A DNA stretch of 46,115 nt, taken from positions 1 to 46,115 of the forward strand of contig JAFXTN010000018.1 in NCBI GenBank assembly GCA_017535785.1. The letters run 5' to 3'. Shown here piece by piece: positions 23,835-32,551 of this stretch (positions are counted from its first letter, which is position 1; each line of letters begins with the position of its first letter). The DNA comes from Butyrivibrio sp. Lineage in GTDB: Bacteria; Bacillota; Clostridia; Lachnospirales; Lachnospiraceae. A program made the translations under genes and the position numbers. The notes under the pieces are model-generated. The model made no database searches. It saw nothing but the letters and a program-made list of their open reading frames with translations, and had not been told where the DNA came from.

Positions 23835-24950
23835 ATGAAAAATAAATGTTTTGGGACCTTGTATCTTTTTGAATTAAAGAAAATACTAAAATCCAAAGTT
23901 GCAGTGATCACGTTTTTTATCCTGCTCATAGTGGGCTTTATCAATGTCGAAAGCGAGATGGGGGATAATGCGGATATATATGCTCAGAATGAACTGGGTA
24001 AGATAGAAGGCAGAACAATAGATGATGCTCTTATAAAGGAAATGGTGGATGATCCGGAAGGCGAAAATGAATCGCCGCATACATACAGGAATCTGAACCG
24101 GTGGGTTGCTTGGATCTGGGGAACTGTTATTCCCGAAGATCTGACCGTTTACAAACTTTCACAGGTCAGAGATTCAGTGATAGAGCAATATATGCTTGAT
24201 GAAAAGCTTTCTGAAGGAGAGCTTCAATACTGGAAAGAAAAAAGCGACGTTGATTTTCCCGGGGTGTGGCACGATAACATGGATGCCAAAGGATATATTC
24301 ATGCAACGAGCAATTTGTTTTTATTCGCCATTCTTTTTCTGCTCCCAATGGGCGTTGCGGTTGTATTTGCCATGGAGTATCAGCATAAAACCGATCCTTT
24401 GATAAGGGCAAGTAAGTTCGGCGATAAGAGAACTTATTATGCCAAGATGCTCGCAGGAATAACATACGCAGTAGTTAGCATGTCACTTGTGATCGGTATC
24501 GCATTGACTTATATGGCTATCAGATACGGAACAGATTGTCTTGGTATATCGGCACTATTGGTGGATTCCTTTTTACTTATCGATATGACAGCAAAAGAAC
24601 TGCTTATAAGGATGGTTATGATCATGATCGCATCCTGCGTTATGTTATCGACAATGACTATGTTTTTATCTCAGACATTTAAAAATGCATTTGCTGTACT
24701 GGGCGCGATGTTTGGTTTTTGGTTTTTGTGTGCTCTTCTTAATGTAGTAGTTAAGTTCCGTCCCTTATCGCAGTTTATAAGCTCGTTGCCCTACATGGTA
24801 GTCGCTACCGATATTGGAAAAGAATACCGTTTGGTCAATATCTTTGGAAGATATTTTACAATATTTGATTATGCACCTGTCATGTACATTTTACTGGGGA
24901 TATTGTTTTTAACGCTTGGAAGAATTGTTTATGGAAGGCAAGAGAGATAA
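23835..24950 (+). CDS. ABC-2-type permease, copy 1
   Basis: A 371-aa membrane protein. TM1 spans about 20-36, followed by an extracytoplasmic segment of about 120 residues and then five more helices (about 155-178, 205-227, 255-279, 290-310, 345-362). The N-terminus GTLYLFELKKILKSKVAVITF is nearly repeated in the next gene (shared core GTLYLFELKKILK), as are KADPL-like AEYQHKTDPLIRASK and the C-terminal GRYFT. These are therefore tandem paralogues that probably form a heterodimer. GGAGAAGG precedes the ATG. Confidence 0.88.
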   Translation: MKNKCFGTLYLFELKKILKSKVAVITFFILLIVGFINVESEMGDNADIYAQNELGKIEGRTIDDALIKEMVDDPEGENESPHTYRNLNRWVAWIWGTVIPEDLTVYKLSQVRDSVIEQYMLDEKLSEGELQYWKEKSDVDFPGVWHDNMDAKGYIHATSNLFLFAILFLLPMGVAVVFAMEYQHKTDPLIRASKFGDKRTYYAKMLAGITYAVVSMSLVIGIALTYMAIRYGTDCLGISALLVDSFLLIDMTAKELLIRMVMIMIASCVMLSTMTMFLSQTFKNAFAVLGAMFGFWFLCALLNVVVKFRPLSQFISSLPYMVVATDIGKEYRLVNIFGRYFTIFDYAPVMYILLGILFLTLGRIVYGRQER

Positions 24951-24953
24951 ATT

Positions 24954-26078
24954 ATGAGAAACAACTATCTTGGAACGTTGTATCTTTTTGAGTTAAAAAA
25001 GATACTTAAGAATAAAATCGCCATGATCACCTTTTTGATAATGGTGATAGCAGCTATTATTGTTGGCGAGGGCGAAATCTCAGGAAATGCTAATGCTGAA
25101 GAAAGAGAGCAGTTTAAGACGATCGAAGGAAGAACGATCGATGACAGTCTACTTGAAGAGGTAAAAGAAAATATAAACGAATATGGAGAGTGGGATAAGG
25201 TCGATCCAACCTATGAGAACATTGTTTCCTGGGCTCGAAGTAAAGGGGATATTCATAATCTTACTGTGGATGCTCTGGAAAAAGACAGAAATGACAGCAT
25301 ACAGGAAGCAAAAGAAATGAGTCTACTATCTCCCGGGGAATATGAATACTGGGAGAAAAGGCAGGATAATATAGACTATCCGGGAACATGGTACGACCCG
25401 CTCTATTCATTCGGAATAACTTTGGGACTTTGCGATTTAAGGATCGTTATACTTCTTTTCCTGATCCCCATGGGACTTGCGGCTGTATTTGCTGCCGAGC
25501 ATCAAAACAAAACCGATTCTATTATAAGAGCTAGTAAGAACGGCGATAAGAGGACGTATTACGCCAAAGTACTTGCGGGTATGAGCTTTGCGATCGTTGG
25601 AACGGCGGTGATAGTAGCTTCATTTTTGGGCTATTTCTTTATCAGATGGGGCACATACTATCTTGATCTTCCCGTAAATTATAATTACGCATATACATCT
25701 GTCAGTCTTACGTTAAAAGAGCATTTGTGGATGCTGACCAAACTTATTATGACGGGAAGTGTTCTGATAGCTGCATTTACACTCTTTTTGTCACAGACAT
25801 TAAAAAATGCATTGGCGGTAATGGGAGTATCCCTTGGAGTGTGGTTTGTTAATGTGATCCTTGCATCAACGCTTCCGTTTAAAATGAGAGCAGCACAACA
25901 ATTTATTCAATGGCTCCCACATACGCTGATTGATGATAGAATAGTATACGAATACAGATTGGTGAAGCTGTTTGGAAGATATTTTACAGCTTGGGATTTT
26001 GCACCGTTTATGTATATCCTATTTGCCATCATCTTTATAGCGGCGGGAAGATTCATTTATGACAGACAAGAGAGATAG
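24954..26078 (+). CDS. ABC-2-type permease, copy 2
   Basis: A 374-aa paralogue of the preceding permease, starting 3 bases after it. The same layout is seen: TM1 at about 20-36 after GTLYLFELKKILK, an extracytoplasmic stretch to about 150 with EGRTIDDSLLEEV and SLLSPGEYEYWEK, then five helices and a C-terminal GRYFTAWDF. The shared EGRTIDD and YWxK segments in the outer loop show it arose by duplication. Its last 20 bases overlap the GntR/AraR gene. Confidence 0.88.
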   Translation: MRNNYLGTLYLFELKKILKNKIAMITFLIMVIAAIIVGEGEISGNANAEEREQFKTIEGRTIDDSLLEEVKENINEYGEWDKVDPTYENIVSWARSKGDIHNLTVDALEKDRNDSIQEAKEMSLLSPGEYEYWEKRQDNIDYPGTWYDPLYSFGITLGLCDLRIVILLFLIPMGLAAVFAAEHQNKTDSIIRASKNGDKRTYYAKVLAGMSFAIVGTAVIVASFLGYFFIRWGTYYLDLPVNYNYAYTSVSLTLKEHLWMLTKLIMTGSVLIAAFTLFLSQTLKNALAVMGVSLGVWFVNVILASTLPFKMRAAQQFIQWLPHTLIDDRIVYEYRLVKLFGRYFTAWDFAPFMYILFAIIFIAAGRFIYDRQER

Positions 26079-27156
26079 ATCAGGGTCACTTAAATATAAT
26101 CAGATAGAAGAAGAGCTTAAGGCACTTATCCTTGAGGAGAAGATAAAGCCCGGGGAAAAGATGCCTTCCGAGAATGTACTTTCCAAGCAGTATGGCGTAA
26201 GTCGTCAGACTGTCAGGAAGGCTATTTCGGATCTTGTAAATGAGGGCTTTGTCTATGCGGTTCAGGGCAGCGGAACGTACTGCTCAGACGCATCGAGGTT
26301 TAAGAAGGATTCCAAGGACATCGCGGTTGTGATGACCTATCTTTCGGATTATATTTTTCCAAAGGTAATAAGCGGGATCGACTCGGTACTTTCGGAGAAC
26401 GGCTACAGCATAGTGCTTAAGAACACCAACAACTCCAGGACCCGCGAGATCAAGTGTCTTGAGGAGCTTATTGAGAAGAACATTGACGGGATCATAGTTG
26501 AGCCAAGTAAGAGCAATGTCTTTTGCAAGCATAAATATCTCTATGACAAGCTTGATAAATACGGCATTCCTTATATCTTTATTCAGGGCGCGTATTCGGT
26601 GATGGAGGATAAGCCTCACGTTATCATGGATGACGAAAAGGGTGCATATCTTTTGACGGGATATCTTATAAGCCAAGGGCACAAGAATATCATCGGCGTT
26701 TTCAAGAGCGATGATACGCAGGGGCAGAACAGGCACAAGGGCTACGCCAAGGCGCTTGCCAAGGCCGGACTTACCTACGACCCCGAGAATGTCATCTGGT
26801 TCTATACCGAGGACCGCGCGGTTCATCCCTACACGAATCTTCAGAAGATGATAAAGAGTGGAAAAAAGGTTGATGCGATCGTCGCGTACAACGACCAGAT
26901 AGCGTTTCATCTGATAAAGGCGATCCGTGAGCTGGGCCTAAAGGTCCCGCAGGATATTTCAATAACGGGATACGATAATTCACAGCCTGCCGCCAACACA
27001 GACATAACGCTAACCACGATCGTTCATCCGCAGCAGGAGCTTGGCAAGATCGCCGCTCAGATGCTGCTTAAGATGATCCGAGGTGAAGAAGTGGAAAAAA
27101 GAATTGTCGTCGAGCCCGAGCTTGTGATCGGCAATTCATGTATAAAAAGAAAGTGA
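26059..27156 (+). CDS. araR: GntR-LacI chimeric repressor, arabinose-type
   Basis: A 365-aa regulator. The winged-helix GntR domain covers about 12-75 (KMPSENVLSKQYGVSRQTVRKAISDL), fused to a LacI-type periplasmic-binding fold at about 88-350 (DIAVVMTYLSDYIFPKVISG; ITGYDNSQPA). This is the architecture of Bacillus AraR, which binds L-arabinose. An AraR-like palindrome and araA follow immediately, supporting the assignment. Its start overlaps the permease gene by 20 bases, so it may be transcribed with the sigma/ABC operon or from an unseen internal promoter. The terminator stem covers its stop codon. Confidence 0.85.
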   Translation: MTDKRDRSGSLKYNQIEEELKALILEEKIKPGEKMPSENVLSKQYGVSRQTVRKAISDLVNEGFVYAVQGSGTYCSDASRFKKDSKDIAVVMTYLSDYIFPKVISGIDSVLSENGYSIVLKNTNNSRTREIKCLEELIEKNIDGIIVEPSKSNVFCKHKYLYDKLDKYGIPYIFIQGAYSVMEDKPHVIMDDEKGAYLLTGYLISQGHKNIIGVFKSDDTQGQNRHKGYAKALAKAGLTYDPENVIWFYTEDRAVHPYTNLQKMIKSGKKVDAIVAYNDQIAFHLIKAIRELGLKVPQDISITGYDNSQPAANTDITLTTIVHPQQELGKIAAQMLLKMIRGEEVEKRIVVEPELVIGNSCIKRK

Positions 27157-27178
27157 CTTTCGGGTCACTTCTTTTTTT
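27151..27178 (+). terminator. Terminator overlapping the araR stop codon
   Basis: AAGTGAC (27151-27157, containing the TGA stop) pairs with GTCACTT (27164-27170) and is followed by seven Ts. Confidence 0.85.
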
Positions 27179-27225
27179 GTCCGAATAACATTTGAGCGTG
27201 GGATTTTAAGTTTATTACCTACAAC

Positions 27226-27255
27226 TTGACCACTCGTACGTACAAGTTTGAAAAT
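27226..27255 (+). promoter_or_regulatory. araA promoter
   Basis: TTGACC (27226-27231) is a good -35 element. The -10 is weak (TGAAAA 27249-27254 or GAAAAT 27250-27255). The AraR-like operator occupies the spacer. An 83-base leader precedes araA. Confidence 0.5.
27232..27247. promoter_or_regulatory. AraR operator
   Basis: ACTCGTACGTACAAGT is a near-perfect 16-bp palindrome centred on GTACGTAC. It matches the known B. subtilis AraR operator form (ATTTGTACGTACAAAT) at the core. It lies between the -35 and -10 of araA, where a bound repressor would block RNA polymerase. Confidence 0.85.
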
Positions 27256-27338
27256 GAAAGCATGTAAATGTATCGGCTTTTTTAGAGAAGGGAAAATAGC
27301 GATACATGGGGTATTAATGTTTTAAGGAGGGTTATAGA

Positions 27339-28835
27339 ATGATTCAGACAAAAGCGTACAAGTTTTGGTTTTGTACAGGCTCTCAGGACCTGTATGGGGA
27401 TGAGGTTTTAAAGCACGTTGCAGAGCACTCTAAGGAGATCGTGGACGAGCTCAACAAATCGGGAATTCTCCCTTACGAAGTTGTATGGAAACCTGTACTT
27501 ATCACCAATCAGCTGATAAGACAGACCTTTAACGAGGCCAATGCAGATGAGACCTGCGCGGGTGTCATCACATGGATGCACACATTTTCACCTGCAAAGT
27601 CCTGGATACTCGGACTTCAGGAGTTCAGAAAACCTCTTTTGCACCTGCACACGCAGTACAATGAGGAAATTCCTTACGATACGATCGACATGGATTTCAT
27701 GAACGAGAACCAGGCTGCTCACGGCGACAGAGAGTACGGACACATCGTAAGCCGCATGAGAATTGAGCGCAAAGTCATCGCAGGATATTGGAAGGATAAC
27801 GAAGTACGAGAGAGAATCGCTTCCTGGATGAGAACAGCCGTAGGTATCATGGAGTCAAGCCACATCAGAGTTATGAGAGTTGCCGACAACATGAGAAACG
27901 TTGCGGTTACAGAGGGCGATAAGGTTGAGGCTCAGATCAAGTTCGGTTGGGAAGTTGATACTTATCCCGTTAACGAGATCGCAGACAGCGTAGCAGCAGT
28001 AAGCGCTTCAGACGTGAACGCACTTCTCGACGAGTACTATGACAAATATCAGATCGTTCTCGACGGAAGAGATCCCGAAGAGTTCAAGAAACACGTTGCG
28101 GTTCAGGCGCAGATTGAGCTTGGCTTTGAGAGATTTCTTGAGGAAAAGAACTATCAGGCAATCGTTACTCACTTTGGAGACCTCGGCGCACTCGGCCAGC
28201 TTCCCGGTCTTGCTATTCAGAGACTTATGGAGAAGGGCTACGGTTTCGGCGCAGAGGGTGACTGGAAGGTTGCTGCCATGGTTCGCCTTATGAAGATTAT
28301 GACTGCAGGCATGAAGAACGCCAAGGGTACTTCAATGCTTGAGGATTATACATACAACCTTGTAAGAGGAAAAGAGGGTATTCTCGAAGCACACATGCTT
28401 GAGATCTGCCCGACTATCGCAGAAGGACCTATCAGCATCAGAGTTAAACCTCTTTCAATGGGCGACAGAGAAGATCCCGCAAGACTTGTATTTACATCCA
28501 AGGAAGGAAAGGGTGTTGCCACATCACTTATCGATCTTGGCAACAGATTCCGTCTCATAATCAACGAGGTTGAGTGTAAAAAGACAGAGAAGGCTATGCC
28601 TAATCTTCCCGTAGCAACCAACTTCTGGACACCTTATCCGGATCTTTATACCGGAGCTGAGGCTTGGATCCTTGCAGGCGGAGCTCATCACACTGCTTTC
28701 TCATATGACCTTACGGTTGAGCAGATGGCAGACTGGGCTGAGATGATGGACATCGAAGCAGTTATCATCGACAAGAATACGACTATCCCCGCATTCAAGA
28801 AAGACCTTAAGCTCGGAGAAGTATTCTACAGATAA
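27339..28835 (+). CDS. araA: L-arabinose isomerase
   Basis: Converts L-arabinose to L-ribulose, the first step of arabinose use, with a divalent metal. The 498-aa length is normal. The metal ligands known from the E. coli enzyme can be placed: Glu in FGAEGDWK, Glu in SMLEDYTY, His in EAHMLEICP and His in GGAHHTAF. AAGGAGG precedes the ATG by 8 bases. It is followed by its own terminator; araB and araD are not in this window, so they must lie elsewhere. Repression by the neighbouring AraR with release by arabinose is expected. Confidence 0.98.
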   Translation: MIQTKAYKFWFCTGSQDLYGDEVLKHVAEHSKEIVDELNKSGILPYEVVWKPVLITNQLIRQTFNEANADETCAGVITWMHTFSPAKSWILGLQEFRKPLLHLHTQYNEEIPYDTIDMDFMNENQAAHGDREYGHIVSRMRIERKVIAGYWKDNEVRERIASWMRTAVGIMESSHIRVMRVADNMRNVAVTEGDKVEAQIKFGWEVDTYPVNEIADSVAAVSASDVNALLDEYYDKYQIVLDGRDPEEFKKHVAVQAQIELGFERFLEEKNYQAIVTHFGDLGALGQLPGLAIQRLMEKGYGFGAEGDWKVAAMVRLMKIMTAGMKNAKGTSMLEDYTYNLVRGKEGILEAHMLEICPTIAEGPISIRVKPLSMGDREDPARLVFTSKEGKGVATSLIDLGNRFRLIINEVECKKTEKAMPNLPVATNFWTPYPDLYTGAEAWILAGGAHHTAFSYDLTVEQMADWAEMMDIEAVIIDKNTTIPAFKKDLKLGEVFYR

Positions 28836-28890
28836 AAAATACAGCTAATGACATTCTCTTTTATATCCACATAAAAGCATTTTTTCCTAG

Positions 28891-28922
28891 GGGGCCGCTG
28901 AGTAATATCAGCGGCCTTTTTT
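28891..28922 (+). terminator. Terminator of araA
   Basis: GGCCGCTGA (28893-28901) pairs perfectly with TCAGCGGCC (28908-28916), then a T run. Confidence 0.95.
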
Positions 28923-28989
28923 GTGGATCCCAATAGAAGAAAGAGGATGTTCTAATTTTGACAGTATCCGGTGCGAAATATAATAAGTG

Positions 28990-29018
28990 TCGACAGTTTT
29001 TAGATGGTAAAATATAAT
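28990..29018 (+). promoter_or_regulatory. Promoter of first aldo/keto reductase gene
   Basis: TCGACA (28990-28995), 17 bases, TATAAT (29013-29018). A second candidate lies just upstream: TTGACA (28958-28963) and TATAAT (28979-28984), but with a short 15-base spacer. Confidence 0.55.
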
Positions 29019-29061
29019 TGATTTTTGCGAACGAATCTCATTTTGATCAGGAGGTAAAAAT

Positions 29062-29925
29062 ATGAAGAACCAAAATGATGTATATAAGCTTTCAAACGGT
29101 GTCGGTGTTCCTTGCATTGGCTTCGGAACATGGCAGACTCCCGAGGGAGACGTAGCTGTAAGCAGCGTAGAGCATGCCATAAAAGCCGGCTATCGTCACA
29201 TTGATACGGCGCAGGTTTACGGAAATGAAGAAGGTGTCGGAAAAGGCATCAGAATGGGAATTATAGATAACGGGCTTAAAAGAGAAGATATATTTGTAAC
29301 TACCAAGATCTGGAATGATAAGCACAGCTATGATCTTTGCAAGAGCTCTTTTGAAGAATCATTACAAAAGCTCGGCCTTGATTATGTTGATATGCTTCTC
29401 ATCCATTGGCCCAATCCAGCAGCATTCAGAGATCACTGGGAATCAGCCAATGCAGAAACCTGGAAAGCGATGGAAGAACTTTATGAGGCAGGAAAAGTGC
29501 GCTCTATCGGTATCTCAAACTTCCGTCAGCACCACATAGAAGCTCTTTTAAAGACAGCCAAGATCAAACCTATGGTCAATCAGATAAGACTTTGCCCCGG
29601 CGCAACACAGGATGAACTTGTTGCATATTGCAGAGAGCAGGGAATGATCCTTGAAGCATACAGTCCTCTCGGAACAGGTCAGATCTTTGATGTTCCTGAG
29701 ATGAAGAAGCTTGCTGATAAGTACGGAAAGAGCATCGCTCAGATCTGTGTTCGTTTCAGCCTTCAGATGGGATTCCTTCCTCTTCCCAAGTCAGTTCATG
29801 CCGACAGGATCGAAGAGAATCTCAAGGTATTTGATTTTGAACTTGAGGAGAGCGACGTTAAGCTTATCGCAGATCTTAAGGGCTGCGTAGGATATGAGAG
29901 CGATCCCGACACAAGACCGTTCTGA
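29062..29925 (+). CDS. Aldo/keto reductase (AKR5-like)
   Basis: An NAD(P)H-dependent carbonyl reductase of the 2,5-diketo-gluconate reductase type, 287 aa. The tetrad is visible: Asp in YRHIDTAQ, Tyr in AQVYGNEE, Lys in VTTKIWND and His in LLIHWPNP. The C-terminal LPKSVHADRIEEN binds the NADPH phosphate. The substrate is not predictable. AGGAGGT precedes the ATG. A second aldo/keto reductase of a different subgroup lies 70 bases downstream, probably on the same transcript. Confidence 0.93.
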   Translation: MKNQNDVYKLSNGVGVPCIGFGTWQTPEGDVAVSSVEHAIKAGYRHIDTAQVYGNEEGVGKGIRMGIIDNGLKREDIFVTTKIWNDKHSYDLCKSSFEESLQKLGLDYVDMLLIHWPNPAAFRDHWESANAETWKAMEELYEAGKVRSIGISNFRQHHIEALLKTAKIKPMVNQIRLCPGATQDELVAYCREQGMILEAYSPLGTGQIFDVPEMKKLADKYGKSIAQICVRFSLQMGFLPLPKSVHADRIEENLKVFDFELEESDVKLIADLKGCVGYESDPDTRPF

Positions 29926-29995
29926 TGTCGCGGCGGACGAAAGCCACAGACTTTATCATCACGACATAGCATAATGATCACACCGGAGGAATTAC

Positions 29996-30922
29996 ATGAA
30001 ATATATCGACATCGTAAACGGACCGCAGAAAGCGTCCGCTATCATACAGGGCTGCATGAGAATGCCTTCTCTTTCAAAAGAGGAAGCTGCTAAGGTTATT
30101 AAGACAGCTTATGAGTGTGGCATAAACTTTTTTGACCATGCAACATGCTACGGGGCGGGAGAAGCGGAAGTGCGTTTTGCGCAGGCCCTCCCTTTGACGG
30201 GGCTTAAGAGAGAAGATATCTACATTCAGAGTAAGACCGGGATCTATCCCGACAGACAGGAATTTGACTGGACAAAAGAGGCTATTCTTTCTGCCGTTGA
30301 CGGAATCCTTGATAGATTAAAGGTTGAATATCTCGATACACTTCTTTTGCACAGACCGGATCTTTTGTTTGATCCCGAGGAGGTTGCACAGGCTTTTGAC
30401 AAGCTTGAAAGTGAAGGTAAAGTGCGCCATTTCGGTGTCAGTAACCTCATTCCCATGCAGATCGAGCTGTTAAAAAAATGTGTGAAACAGCCTCTTGTCA
30501 TCAATCAGGTACAGCTTTCACTCGAGCAGTCACAGCTCATTGATCAAGAGCTTTACATGAACAACAAGACAACGGATATGTCTTTTATGAGAGACGGAAG
30601 TGCGCTTGATTACTGCAGATTAAAAGATATCACGATCCAGGCTTGGTCACCTTTGCAGGTTGGAATGTTCAAGGGAACCTTTATCGACAATTCCGAGTTC
30701 CCTGCGCTCAACAAAGCACTTGAAGAGCTGGCTGATCGCGAGGGCGTATCAAAAACAGCTATCGCAATTGCTTGGATCCTTCGCCATCCTGCCAAGATGC
30801 AGGCTATAATCGGCACTATGAATCCCGAGCATATCAAGGATGTTTGCGATGCGACTAAGGTCGAATTATCGCATCACGATTGGTATGCATTGTATCTTGC
30901 ATCCGGAAAATTCTTGCCATAA
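29996..30922 (+). CDS. Aldo/keto reductase (YdhF-like)
   Basis: A 308-aa oxidoreductase of the YdhF-like aldo/keto reductase group. The active-site residues are Asp in NFFDHATCYG, Tyr in the same segment, Lys in QSKTGIYPD and His in LLLHRPDLL. IIGTMNPEHI near 280 is the cofactor-binding signature. It differs clearly from the upstream reductase, so this is not a recent duplication. CCGGAGG precedes the ATG. A terminator follows at 30944-30992. Confidence 0.93.
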   Translation: MKYIDIVNGPQKASAIIQGCMRMPSLSKEEAAKVIKTAYECGINFFDHATCYGAGEAEVRFAQALPLTGLKREDIYIQSKTGIYPDRQEFDWTKEAILSAVDGILDRLKVEYLDTLLLHRPDLLFDPEEVAQAFDKLESEGKVRHFGVSNLIPMQIELLKKCVKQPLVINQVQLSLEQSQLIDQELYMNNKTTDMSFMRDGSALDYCRLKDITIQAWSPLQVGMFKGTFIDNSEFPALNKALEELADREGVSKTAIAIAWILRHPAKMQAIIGTMNPEHIKDVCDATKVELSHHDWYALYLASGKFLP

Positions 30923-30943
30923 CCATGAGTTAAAGGATAAAAT

Positions 30944-30992
30944 AAATGAGGCGTTCCCATGATCGTTTGTATTTATGGGAGCCTCATTTTTT
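30944..30992 (+). terminator. Terminator of aldo/keto reductase pair
   Basis: AAATGAGGC and TCCCAT (30944-30960) pair with ATGGGA and GCCTCATTT (30975-30989), with a 2-base bulge and a T run. Confidence 0.9.
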
Positions 30993-31015
30993 GAATGATA
31001 AGAGAGGTTATGAGT

Positions 31016-31396
31016 ATGATAGTTAGGGTGAATTATAAGACAATAAGCAGGGAAGTTATCAATGCTCTTTCAGCAGGTGCTATGGAGCTTGAGCATGTTA
31101 AAGCACTTCGAAAAAATGTTGAAGAATATGCAGTGCCCAAAAAGAAGGGATTTATCACAGCGGTTATCGTGATGGTTGTTATATTTGCATTTATGTTTGG
31201 CTCTATGATAATGCTTATGAGTCAGAACGGACCGATCGATTATAGTTTATTGATGTTCATCATGGTACCGTTAATAGTTGTGATCGCTATAGGTTTGTTA
31301 TTTGGCGGATGGCTTAGTTTCGGAAGAATCAAATCTCAATATAACACTTCACTCAAGAAGGGGTATCCCCAGATGTATGAGGAACTTAAGTTATGA
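31016..31396 (+). CDS. Small two-TM membrane protein, 126 aa
   Basis: No known family recognised. The start at 31016 is preferred because AGAGAGG (31001-31007) lies 8 bases upstream; ATGs at 30995 and 31010 are alternatives. A soluble N-terminus of about 45 residues precedes helices at about 48-68 (FITAVIVMVVIFAFMFGSMI) and 77-98 (LLMFIMVPLIVVIAIGLLFGG). The short C-terminus ends QMYEELKL. The stop overlaps the MazG start (ATGA), so the two are translationally coupled. Confidence 0.7.
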   Translation: MIVRVNYKTISREVINALSAGAMELEHVKALRKNVEEYAVPKKKGFITAVIVMVVIFAFMFGSMIMLMSQNGPIDYSLLMFIMVPLIVVIAIGLLFGGWLSFGRIKSQYNTSLKKGYPQMYEELKL

Positions 31397-31866
31397 GCGA
31401 GATCGATAGACTCAAAAAAATAGTTCAGGAGCTTCGAAGTGAGAACGGCTGTCCGTGGGACAAGGAACAGACGCATATGAGCTTGAAGCCCGGATGTATC
31501 GAAGAGGCAGCAGAGGTTATCGGTGGTATCAATATTCTCAATGAGACCGGTGATCCCGACAATCTCAAAGAGGAGCTTGGAGATCTTTTGCTTCAGGTGA
31601 TGTTCCATTCCGTGATGGCGGAGGAAGAGGGACTCTTTACATTCGATGATGTTGTAAAGACGATCTCCGATAAGATGGAAAGAAGACATCCTCATGTTTT
31701 CAGCGATGTGAAATTTGATTCCGAAGAGGAACTTCATGCTGCATGGGCTGAGATCAAGAAGCAGGAAAAAGAGGGCAAGGAGTGGTATGCAGACTATCTG
31801 CCCGGAGCCTTTAACGAGGCACACAAATTCATTGATAAAGCGCAAGAAAGAAAAGGCTTTAAATAA
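31393..31866 (+). CDS. MazG-family nucleoside triphosphate pyrophosphohydrolase
   Basis: Hydrolyses (d)NTPs to NMP and pyrophosphate, a house-cleaning role. It has 157 aa, one MazG domain rather than the two of E. coli MazG. Metal-binding acids are visible in IEEAAEVIGG (E35-E36 region) and KEELGDLLLQV, and the family opening ENGCPWDKEQTHMSL is present. The C-terminus is a charged helix. It overlaps the upstream membrane protein by 4 bases. Confidence 0.92.
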   Translation: MSEIDRLKKIVQELRSENGCPWDKEQTHMSLKPGCIEEAAEVIGGINILNETGDPDNLKEELGDLLLQVMFHSVMAEEEGLFTFDDVVKTISDKMERRHPHVFSDVKFDSEEELHAAWAEIKKQEKEGKEWYADYLPGAFNEAHKFIDKAQERKGFK

Positions 31867-31889
31867 AAAACAAAAAGGGGGATATAAAA

Positions 31890-32108
31890 ATGGGAAACGA
31901 TAGCAACAATAACAACAATAATAAGGACGATATTGGATTTTTAGGATTAAAGAAAAGCATGACCGGAATGGGACTTGGTCTCATTTTTGGAGTGGCGGTC
32001 GGATTGATAACCGGAGATTTCGCTATTTGGCTTTGCATAGGAATTGCACTTGGCCCTGCGATCGGAACGTTGTTCGGTTTAAAAGATAGAAACGGCGAGG
32101 ATAAATAA
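31890..32108 (+). CDS. Small glycine-rich membrane protein, 72 aa
   Basis: An Asn-rich hydrophilic head (about residues 3-13) is followed by two glycine-rich hydrophobic helices (about 26-42, GMGLGLIFGVAVGLITG; about 47-64, IWLCIGIALGPAIGTLFGL) and a charged tail. The GxxxG spacing suggests helix packing. Function unknown. The ribosome site AAGGGGG lies before the ATG. It probably shares a transcript with MazG (23 bases upstream) and the GNAT gene (14 bases downstream). Confidence 0.75.
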   Translation: MGNDSNNNNNNKDDIGFLGLKKSMTGMGLGLIFGVAVGLITGDFAIWLCIGIALGPAIGTLFGLKDRNGEDK

Positions 32109-32122
32109 TTACAGGGGTTGCC

Positions 32123-32524
32123 ATGGATTATAGAATAGTTGAAGACTTAAGCGAGATGAAGCTTGATGACATCGTGCGACTTCTTAGGATGACTTATTGG
32201 GCGGACAAGCGTCCTGTTGAGAAGATCGAGAAGTCGATAAAGAATTCAAAGTGCTACGGACTGTATGTATCCGGAGTCGAGAACTTAGTGGGATTTGCAA
32301 GGATCATAAGTGATTATGCAACAAATTATTATCTCTGTGATGTCATAATTGATGAAGAGTACAGACACAAGGGCCTTGGAAATGCACTCGTATCGCATAT
32401 CGTCTCGGCACCTGAGCTTGAGGGCTTTAGAGGGATCCTTGTGACCAAGGATGCACAGACTCTTTATTCCAAATACGGCTTTGAAGTTGTAAATGACAGA
32501 GCAATGTTCAAGGCAGCAAACTAA
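32123..32524 (+). CDS. GNAT-family N-acetyltransferase
   Basis: A 133-aa acetyl-CoA-dependent acyltransferase. Motif A is DVIIDEEYRHKGLGNALVSHI, given here as VIIDEEYRHKGLGNAL, with the pyrophosphate-binding R/Q-x-x-G-x-G/A pattern. The C-terminal LYSKYGFEVV is the usual motif B end. The size fits a minimal GNAT. The substrate is unknown. The AEC transporter gene follows 27 bases downstream. Confidence 0.9.
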   Translation: MDYRIVEDLSEMKLDDIVRLLRMTYWADKRPVEKIEKSIKNSKCYGLYVSGVENLVGFARIISDYATNYYLCDVIIDEEYRHKGLGNALVSHIVSAPELEGFRGILVTKDAQTLYSKYGFEVVNDRAMFKAAN

Positions 32525-32551
32525 GCTTTTTATTCAAGGAGTTTTACTGAA

